A stretch of DNA of 40,008 bases from Desulforhopalus vacuolatus (GTDB lineage Bacteria; Desulfobacterota; Desulfobulbia; Desulfobulbales; Desulfocapsaceae), in the NCBI RefSeq assembly GCF_016918505.1, contig NZ_JAFFPZ010000026.1:1-40008 (forward strand), written 5' to 3'. The notes under the pieces are model-generated. The model was given only the letters and a program-made list of their open reading frames with translations. It was not told where the DNA came from and ran no database searches. A program made the position numbers and the translations under genes. This document shows positions 33,993-40,008 of the stretch, in pieces (the stretch's first letter is position 1; every line of letters begins with the position of its first letter).

Positions 33993-35495
33993 TTAAATTA
34001 ATTCTTTGTTTCCTCCTTCAATGTCTTCTTTGAAGATACTGTCAAGGATAAAAGGTAACCTATGTGCATAATGTGTTTTTGATATTAAATAATTGAAAGA
34101 AAAATGGTAGCTGAGAACCGCAAGATGAAGTTGAACCCCTTGAAAAGGAAAACTTGAAATATCATATAACTTATAGAATCTCTCTTCGCTTAAATGTGGT
34201 AGTTTTAATTTAAGATTATTTTCAAGGAAAATATCCTTGAAAATTTTCTCTTTTTTTGCTCTTTCAGTATATATTTCCTGATCTGTTTTGTATTCCGTTA
34301 AATCCGTGCGCTTGGCTTCAAGTTCAATGTTTAATTTGCCGACATTTTCAACTAAATTATTATGTAGATAAACAGTGGCTTTGTTTCCAATGTAATTTTC
34401 GATAGTTATGTTACTTTCTGAATATTTGTTAAAAATCTTGTGATCAGTCTCGTTTGCAGTCCTAAGTTCTATTAATTTTTTGTTTAATGAATTTATTTTA
34501 GATTGTGATTTTTTGATTTTTTCTTTCAATTCACCAAACAATGAAATCGAGTCATTTTCTTCTTGAAAAAATCCATAAATTTTTTCAATGCTTTTGGGTA
34601 AGATCTGACTACAGGTAGGGCATTTATCACGGCCAGGGACTTGATTTTTATGGTTTCTTTTGACTTTAGAGACAACTGATAGCCTTTGAGTCAAAAAACT
34701 TAACTTGTTGGATTCTTTTACGTACTCTTTTTCGATAGATAGGGTTTCGTCTTTTCGTGATGATATTTTTTCGAGCAACTCATTTGCTTTTCCGGATATA
34801 GAATCGTCAAGGATTTTTGATAGTTCGAAATCTTGATTGTTTTTTTCAATATCAATATAAAAGTTAATTTTTTGTTGTATAATTTTAATTTCGTTTTCTA
34901 TTTTTCTCTTATTTTGCCGATCTATTGCATTCTCAATGCCTAAATAATAATCCAGAAAATCCTCTTTGAATTTTCTGTAAAAATTCAAATTGCTAAAAGA
35001 TTTTCTTAGGTAAACCCACCCTACATCTTGTGAGACATAGTATGGTAAAAACATAGTTTCTATTGGGCCATTCGTTATTCCAGAATTAGACTCAAGCTCC
35101 AATGAAAAATTTAACATATTACTTAGGTATTTTTTAAGTTTAATATGTTCTTGTGAGTGATCGTTCCCTATCCCATTAAACCTCACAACCTTGTCTCTAT
35201 TCTCTTGAATTGCAAGTGTTTCGTCGGTACGGATGAAGGTGTATAAATCTTCTCTCTCTCCCCTTTTCACTGTGAAATCGAGGCGTACAAATATTTCTTC
35301 AGATAGTATTTCTGCTAATTTAATTTTATTGTCATTAATACCAAATGAATACAAAATTAGTTGTATAAGCGTACTTTTTCCAGAGGTGTTTTTTCCATAG
35401 ATTATATTGATTTTATTTTTAAAATATGAAAAGAAGTACTTTTTGTTTTCCTCGCTATAGACAAGGAAACTATTGAATCGTATGATTGGCTTCAT
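33993..35495 (-). CDS. Rad50/SMC-like ATPase with zinc hook (defence module), cut by an in-frame stop
   Basis: The readable part has 500 residues. The Walker A loop GKNTSGKST (34-42) begins an ABC-type head. Long Lys/Glu-rich coiled coils (about 190-285 and 315-430) flank CPTC (Cys292, Cys295), a Rad50-like zinc-hook motif that joins two coiled coils. The head resumes near LPFILDSIF, with Walker B Asp485. A TAA interrupts the frame here; 75 further residues follow in frame. The ATG overlaps the nuclease stop (ATGA), so the two genes are translationally coupled. Such ATPases sense DNA ends or forks and control a nuclease partner. The gene is very AT-rich. Unless read through, the product lacks its C-terminal head segment. 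Confidence 0.75.
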   Translation of the reverse strand: MKPIIRFNSFLVYSEENKKYFFSYFKNKINIIYGKNTSGKSTLIQLILYSFGINDNKIKLAEILSEEIFVRLDFTVKRGEREDLYTFIRTDETLAIQENRDKVVRFNGIGNDHSQEHIKLKKYLSNMLNFSLELESNSGITNGPIETMFLPYYVSQDVGWVYLRKSFSNLNFYRKFKEDFLDYYLGIENAIDRQNKRKIENEIKIIQQKINFYIDIEKNNQDFELSKILDDSISGKANELLEKISSRKDETLSIEKEYVKESNKLSFLTQRLSVVSKVKRNHKNQVPGRDKCPTCSQILPKSIEKIYGFFQEENDSISLFGELKEKIKKSQSKINSLNKKLIELRTANETDHKIFNKYSESNITIENYIGNKATVYLHNNLVENVGKLNIELEAKRTDLTEYKTDQEIYTERAKKEKIFKDIFLENNLKLKLPHLSEERFYKLYDISSFPFQGVQLHLAVLSYHFSFNYLISKTHYAHRLPFILDSIFKEDIEGGNKELI

Positions 35496-36589
35496 TGTGT
35501 GTTTTTAACCTCAACATATGCAGCAGATATTATTGCTTTAAGCTGCAGGTTTCCTAATGTTGTAGATTTAGTTTTGTTAAACTCGGCAACAATTGCAGAT
35601 ATGCAACCTTTATCAGTGTAATGATGTTTAAATATAGATTTGTTTTCTGTGATGAAACTGTGGATTTTTCTATGCTCACTTTCATTTAAGTCTTTGAATT
35701 TGTCGAAACTGTTTTGGTAATGTAATTCAAAAGTTGTAACATCAAACATGCTCACCTTTAATTGTTCACATATTCCATCACCTTTTTTTCTCCAAAAATC
35801 ATAAGCCATTTTTTTAGTTGTTAGAATGTTTATTATGTCTTGGATTTGATTTGATTCTATTCGCTTAGTGCTGTCACATAATTCAGCTTTATTCGATTGA
35901 TTTAATGTTGATTCTATTCCTTTTAAGTGTAATATAAATGTATATAATGCTGCTTTATGGTCTACAATGCTATCACCGAACACAGCATTAAACTTTCCAA
36001 TTAGTTGCTCAAGTTGAGATTTAGGTGTTCTGCTTAAGTCTATGAATTTGAAATATAGAGTATTAAAATTTAAAATATCATCTTTGCTAAAGGTTACATC
36101 TTTGTTTCCTTTACATATTTTATTTTTTAAATTTATGTCAAGGTCTCTGTATTTTATTGTATGGCATGCTTCATTTATAACTTTATTGTGATTTTTCCCT
36201 TTTACTGAGCACTTCAGGTCTATTGAGTTGTTTGTCGCGAAATAATTTTTTTGTGAGAATTTCTCAGATTTATCATGTTTGTCGAGTTGTATTTGTCTGC
36301 TTGTTTTTGATATTTTTTTTATTATTTCTAGTAGGCTATTGAGTGTCCATTTGTTTGTATTTTTTTTAGCCTGATAAGTTTCTATTTCTATTAACTTGTC
36401 TGCATTGTCTAGAAATCCAAATACTATATCTTCAAGATGCTCTAATATTATAAAATATTTTGACTTTTTGAATTTGTCGTAGCTGTCGAGAAATAAATAT
36501 ATCGTACAATTTTTTTGGAAATCCATACCTATATTCGTATGAACTCCTGAGTTTACAGATGTATCTTTTGTCTCTTCCATTGGCGCCAT
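35492..36589 (-). CDS. DUF4297/Cap4-like nuclease (defence effector)
   Basis: In the 365-residue protein, the N-terminal 150 residues look like the DUF4297 restriction-like nuclease fold: GMDFQKN at 21-27 (the GxxFQ entry motif), LEHLEDIVF (Asp54) and IETYQAKK (Gln73, Lys75), giving a D..QxK active site. A helical C-terminal part (about 170-360) may bind the ATPase or carry out sensing. Cap4-type nucleases cut DNA unselectively in anti-phage systems, and in Lamassu a Cap4-like LmuA is paired with SMC-like LmuB. I infer that role from motifs and context. The ATG at 36589 has no strong ribosome site; Met4 is an alternative. It starts the AT-rich module. Confidence 0.7.
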   Translation of the reverse strand: MAPMEETKDTSVNSGVHTNIGMDFQKNCTIYLFLDSYDKFKKSKYFIILEHLEDIVFGFLDNADKLIEIETYQAKKNTNKWTLNSLLEIIKKISKTSRQIQLDKHDKSEKFSQKNYFATNNSIDLKCSVKGKNHNKVINEACHTIKYRDLDINLKNKICKGNKDVTFSKDDILNFNTLYFKFIDLSRTPKSQLEQLIGKFNAVFGDSIVDHKAALYTFILHLKGIESTLNQSNKAELCDSTKRIESNQIQDIINILTTKKMAYDFWRKKGDGICEQLKVSMFDVTTFELHYQNSFDKFKDLNESEHRKIHSFITENKSIFKHHYTDKGCISAIVAEFNKTKSTTLGNLQLKAIISAAYVEVKNTQ

Positions 36590-36691
36590 TTTGCTTATAG
36601 TCTACTTGTTTTTTTCATTATTGTATAACAATTCCTTAACCAATCTCCAGCTATCCTACTCAATCGCAGGATAGCCGGAAGAACCCGAATT

Positions 36692-37813
36692 TTACTTCTC
36701 AAGAGCCTGAAATTCTTCAATGAATTTGCGATCAATATAGTCTTTGATCTTAAAGGCCAGCTTGCCGCCAAAAATAAAAAACCATTTGCAGAAGACCCCT
36801 TCATTGTTGCCCAGATTGTAGATGAGCAGGTAGGAGCCGCCGGGTTGAAAGGTTTCCAGGGGCTCACCGGCAAGGCTTGCCATCAGGTTGTGGTACAACA
36901 CCGGGTTTTGACGGACTGCATAGACACCAACCTTATCCAGTGGCTCCGGTTCGAAATAAATACAATCACCACCGCCAAAAATATTCGGATGAGCAGTGCT
37001 CTGCAGGAAGCGATTGACCAGGAGGCCACCATCTGGACCGACAGGCAGGCCGGAATTGGCAAAAATGGGTGAAGGACGTACGCCCACAGCAGGAAAAACA
37101 ATATCAGCAGGGTAACTGGTGCCATCTTTCAGGTTAATCATACCCTGATCAATATTTTTGACATAGGTCCCTTCCAGGACCTTTACGCCCCTTCTGGTAA
37201 GCGAAGCCAGGGCCAGCTTCCGAATTTTAGCGGGCTTGCCAGCAATAATCTGTCTGCCGGCATAAATGGAAATATGTGGCTGGTGCGCTCCCTGATGCTG
37301 ACAGAGTTGCTGCACGTTCCCGGCAATCTCTATTGAAGAAGGGCCTCCACCGATAATGGCAATGTGAAGAGGGCGCTCTTTACTCAGCGAAAGAATCTTT
37401 TCCTGTGCTTGAAAAAGGCTTTCAATGGGTTTGGCCGTAAAGATGTTAGGGCTGTCTGTTTGTATGATGTCCCGGGGAACAAAGGAGCCAGCATTGCATG
37501 ACAAAACATCATATTCAATCTCCTGCTCCGAATTCTCCAGTCGAACCACCTGTTTTTCAGGGTCAATGGAGGTCACCTTCCCTGAAACAAAGTTTCCACC
37601 CTGTTGCTCTACCACTTTGCGGGTGGCAAAACGGATATCATCGGGGTGGTAGGTTCCTCCGAGCATTCCAGGTCCCATGCCTGAATAGTAGTGGTAGTCT
37701 GACGGCTGAATAACCGTTACATCATATCCTTTGTCAACAATGGTATGAATATTGGAAAGGGTGACCATGTGGGCGTGTCCGCCGCCTATCAGTACCAGCT
37801 TTTTTTTTGCCAT
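36692..37813 (-). CDS. FAD-dependent pyridine nucleotide oxidoreductase (NDH-2/SQR-like)
   Basis: In the 373-residue protein the FAD Rossmann motif is VLIGGGHAHMVTL (about 6-18), the second nucleotide motif is IAIIGGGPSSIEIAG (about 150-164), and the C-terminal FAD motif is NIFGGGDCIYF. It belongs to the family with NADH dehydrogenase-2 and sulfide:quinone reductases. The one or two cysteines seen do not form an obvious SQR pair. It has no signal peptide and an amphipathic C-terminal end (KLAFKIKDYIDRKF) that may bind the membrane. GAGGTG overlaps the upstream gene's stop, so it is coupled to the rhodanese gene nine bases before it. Electron donor and acceptor are unknown. Its 3' end and flank have a near copy at 29310-29357. 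Confidence 0.85.
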   Translation of the reverse strand: MAKKKLVLIGGGHAHMVTLSNIHTIVDKGYDVTVIQPSDYHYYSGMGPGMLGGTYHPDDIRFATRKVVEQQGGNFVSGKVTSIDPEKQVVRLENSEQEIEYDVLSCNAGSFVPRDIIQTDSPNIFTAKPIESLFQAQEKILSLSKERPLHIAIIGGGPSSIEIAGNVQQLCQHQGAHQPHISIYAGRQIIAGKPAKIRKLALASLTRRGVKVLEGTYVKNIDQGMINLKDGTSYPADIVFPAVGVRPSPIFANSGLPVGPDGGLLVNRFLQSTAHPNIFGGGDCIYFEPEPLDKVGVYAVRQNPVLYHNLMASLAGEPLETFQPGGSYLLIYNLGNNEGVFCKWFFIFGGKLAFKIKDYIDRKFIEEFQALEK

Positions 37814-37821
37814 TTTTCACC

Positions 37822-38655
37822 TCATGCCATTGCGTCGAGATATTCGGTCAATTTCTTTATATGGCCGCGCTCTTCATTGGCGATATGTCGCAGAACTGTC
37901 TTGACGTTTTCCTGCTCAGCTCTATTTGCAGCCCGCTGGTAAAGGTCCAGTGCCTGACCTTCTATGGAGATGGCAAGGGAAAGAATATCCAGTTCTGATT
38001 CGAGGTCCGGGCTGAAACGTTCCAGATATTGTGCAGTGGTTAAACCACCTTCCATAGCTGGCTGTACTTTGTCTGTTTGAAAGGTTTCCTCAGAGATGCT
38101 GCTGCCTGTCATCTCTTTGTAGAGTTTCAGCAATTGTTTCTCATGCTGCAGTTCAATATCGGCCAGCATCTGGAACATGTCTTTTGCTTTTTTTGAGGTG
38201 ACATTTTTTTGCATATCAAGATAAAATTCCCGCAGGCCCTGTTCCAGGCCATAACCAATAATGATTGTTTGCTCAGGAGTTTCTGCGCCACTGAAAATTT
38301 CCAGGCCAAGCTCTGGAGAACCCATGGCGACCTCACTGTTCCATCCCTTGATCCCGCCACTCAGGTTGTATAACTGGGTAAAACCTTTTCCTGCCATCAT
38401 TTGCGCAGCTACTCGACTGCGACCACCAATAGCACAGTAGACAACTACAGGTTTTTTGGGATCAAGTTCCCCCAGTCTTTTGTCCAGTTCTCCCAGAGGA
38501 ACAAGGTACGCCCCTGGAATATGAAAATTTTCATATTCGTTAGGCTGGCGAACATCAAGGAAGGTGACATTATCGGCGCCTTCATCTGTGACGAGTTTTT
38601 TGGCCTGGATGGCATCAATTGAAGTGACCGGAGTAAAAAATTGCTTCCATAACAT
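37822..38655 (-). CDS. Rhodanese-rubrerythrin (ferritin-like) fusion
   Basis: The 277-residue protein has an N-terminal rhodanese domain (about 10-110) with active-site Cys74 in VVYCAIGGRSR, and a C-terminal ferritin-like four-helix domain (about 125-275). Candidate diiron ligands appear as LREFYLD, IELQHEKQ, SIEGQALDLY and NEERGHIKK. The rhodanese part handles sulfane sulfur, and the ferritin-like part usually reduces peroxide or binds iron. The perfect GAGGAGG lies five bases before the ATG at 38655; the longer frame from 38718 is not supported. It forms an operon with the FAD oxidoreductase, suggesting a joint role in sulfide or oxidative stress handling. Confidence 0.88.
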   Translation of the reverse strand: MLWKQFFTPVTSIDAIQAKKLVTDEGADNVTFLDVRQPNEYENFHIPGAYLVPLGELDKRLGELDPKKPVVVYCAIGGRSRVAAQMMAGKGFTQLYNLSGGIKGWNSEVAMGSPELGLEIFSGAETPEQTIIIGYGLEQGLREFYLDMQKNVTSKKAKDMFQMLADIELQHEKQLLKLYKEMTGSSISEETFQTDKVQPAMEGGLTTAQYLERFSPDLESELDILSLAISIEGQALDLYQRAANRAEQENVKTVLRHIANEERGHIKKLTEYLDAMA

Positions 38656-39178
38656 TGCAAACCTCCTCGGTTTTGGGTGGATGAGCTCTGTCTTACTGCT
38701 GGCAAGAGGATCTGACATTCTGCAGTGAGAGCAGGCAGAGTATCATTTTGTACTGAAAGGGTTGTTCTTCAATGTTCCCTCTTGTAATTATCTAATTTCG
38801 GATACTTACATTCCTAAAAATATACCACGAAGACAATGGAAATGCGTCCATCTTGAAAGAATAGAGGGCTTTTCCTGGCGTGAACTCGAAAAATATGGGA
38901 TCTGATATCGGTCTGATCGTGGGGTTTCATAGAAATACCAGGTAGTTGGAGTATCATGGTACCCTCATCTCTCTGCACAGCCGGTCTGCATCATGCAGAA
39001 AACAAGGAGAGCGCTTGTCTCGACAATTGCATTGCACGTAAGTATATTGGCATAAATTATAAAAAATATAATACCAATCGAATTAAGGGGCTCCTTAACC
39101 ATACATATTCAGACCACACATCCGCATGCTGCCCGCTGGCAGCACCATTCATTCCACACTCCAGAAAGAGGCTGTATT
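38656..39178. other. Non-coding divergent spacer
   Basis: This 523-base gap separates the divergent rhodanese and DUF4405 genes. I see no gene. It contains an AAGGGGCTCCTTAA-like short inverted motif near 39088 and 'ataataccaatcgaattaag' at 39069-39088, part of a short sequence also seen in other spacers (compare 23300-23320). No clear promoter or Fnr site was found. Confidence 0.4.
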
Positions 39179-39985
39179 ATGAATTTACGAAGAATTACCT
39201 CACTCACCATGCTGCTCTCGTTTATTGTATTGGTTCTCACCAGCATTGTCCTCTATATTGTTCCTGAGGGGCGAGTGGCATATTGGTCTGAGTGGAAATT
39301 TATTGGGCTCAGCAAAACCCAATGGGGTGATATTCATATCAATATCGGGTTTCTCTTTCTGGTCGCAGGTCTTCTGCACCTCTTCTATAATTGGAAGCCC
39401 ATGCTGGCCTATATGAAGGATAAAACAAGGAAGGTGAAAGTTTTCACCACTGCTTTTAATGTCGCCTTGCTCCTCACAGCCATTTGTACCATTGGCACCT
39501 TGATGAACATCCCTCCTTTCAGCTCAATCCTGGAGTTTGGAAATTCTTTTAAGGATGCCGCTGCAGAGAAATATGGTGAACCGCCGTATGGCCATGCAGA
39601 ACGTTCTTCCCTGCAGATGTTTGCTAAAAGAACCGGTCTTGATCTCAAGCAGATGAAGACGCAGCTCACATCCGCACACATTGCTTTCACCAATGAAAGC
39701 GAGACGCTGCTTGATATTGCAGGGGCAAACAATATGACCCCGCAAGCAATCTATGATGTCATCAGGTCAGGAGAGCCACAATTTGTTTCTGGTGAAAAAA
39801 CATCTTTTCCAGATGCCCCTTTCCCTGGGCTTGGCAGAAAGATACTCAGCGACCTGTGCAATGAATACAGTTTGGATACTACTTATATTTCGCACTTTGT
39901 GAAAATATTATTCCTAATACCCACAGATGCTCTCGGCATGGTTAGGTCAGGACTCTCTTTTTTTTCAGCAATTCTGAAATGCTGA
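39179..39985 (+). CDS. DUF4405 membrane protein
   Basis: The 268-residue protein has three membrane helices (about 8-28, 56-72 and 92-112) with histidines in GDIHINIGFLFL and LLHLFYNW, which may ligate haem as in cytochrome-b-like proteins. DUF4405 is followed by a soluble C-terminal region with helical repeats (GEPPYGHAERSSLQMFAKRT, PGLGRKILSDLCNEYSLDTT). The last 30 residues (HFVKILFLIPTDALGMVRSG and on) look unlike the expected continuation, so a frameshift or natural divergence is possible. AAAGAGG precedes the ATG. It may carry electrons in the membrane; partner genes would lie beyond the window. Confidence 0.75.
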   Translation: MNLRRITSLTMLLSFIVLVLTSIVLYIVPEGRVAYWSEWKFIGLSKTQWGDIHINIGFLFLVAGLLHLFYNWKPMLAYMKDKTRKVKVFTTAFNVALLLTAICTIGTLMNIPPFSSILEFGNSFKDAAAEKYGEPPYGHAERSSLQMFAKRTGLDLKQMKTQLTSAHIAFTNESETLLDIAGANNMTPQAIYDVIRSGEPQFVSGEKTSFPDAPFPGLGRKILSDLCNEYSLDTTYISHFVKILFLIPTDALGMVRSGLSFFSAILKC

Positions 39986-40008
39986 TCTACTTGCAGAAAC
40001 TAACCGTA

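Overview
The window looks like chromosomal DNA from an anaerobic Desulfobacterota bacterium, probably near Desulfobulbales or Desulfuromonadales. This is inferred from gene content: an indolepyruvate:ferredoxin oxidoreductase operon with two phenylacetate-CoA ligases and ACT regulators, DUF134/DUF5320 genes, a long YeiH-type carrier, a DUF4405 membrane protein and a rhodanese-rubrerythrin fusion. No rRNA, tRNA or CRISPR array was seen.

Layout. 1-9.1 kb: core genes (DnaQ-like exonuclease, SppA, DinB, a Crp/Fnr regulator, and a glycosyltransferase/HAD/small-protein operon) set among nests of dispersed repeats. 9.1-12.4 kb: DUF342 protein, FMN-type flavoprotein and CBS-ACT regulator on the minus strand. 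12.6-18.4 kb: iorA-iorB-paaK-ACT-paaK operon closed by a good terminator. 18.5-21.0 kb: exported DUF3015 and DUF4105 proteins. 21.9-22.9 kb: DUF134 regulator with two DUF5320 proteins. 23.4-27.2 kb: HD-domain phosphohydrolase, a GGDEF remnant, and a minus-strand operon of a long YeiH-type transporter with two small uncharacterised genes. 27.5-33.6 kb: a degraded accessory zone with a hypothetical gene, a frameshifted membrane protein, a partial copy of the HD gene, RAYT transposase remnants with REP sequences, a DMT transporter that lost its 5' end, a zinc-ribbon membrane protein, and an IS630 element inserted in a RAYT gene. 33.8-36.6 kb: an AT-rich two-gene module, a DUF4297/Cap4-like nuclease and a Rad50-like zinc-hook ATPase, which looks like a Lamassu-type anti-phage system. 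Its ATPase is cut by an in-frame stop. 36.7-40 kb: FAD oxidoreductase with a rhodanese-rubrerythrin fusion, then a DUF4405 membrane protein.

How the genes work together. The ior/paaK block is a coherent unit for oxidative decarboxylation of aryl-pyruvates to aryl-acetyl-CoA and interconversion of aryl-acetates with their CoA esters, with ACT domains probably sensing amino acids. The most unusual signals are the nuclease/ATPase module with its nonsense codon, a conserved structured-looking element placed similarly upstream of two unrelated minus-strand genes (DUF3015 and YeiH), and paired operator-like repeats before the DUF134 gene. The RAYT/IS630 zone preserves its own history: a second RAYT tail shows the uninterrupted insertion site.
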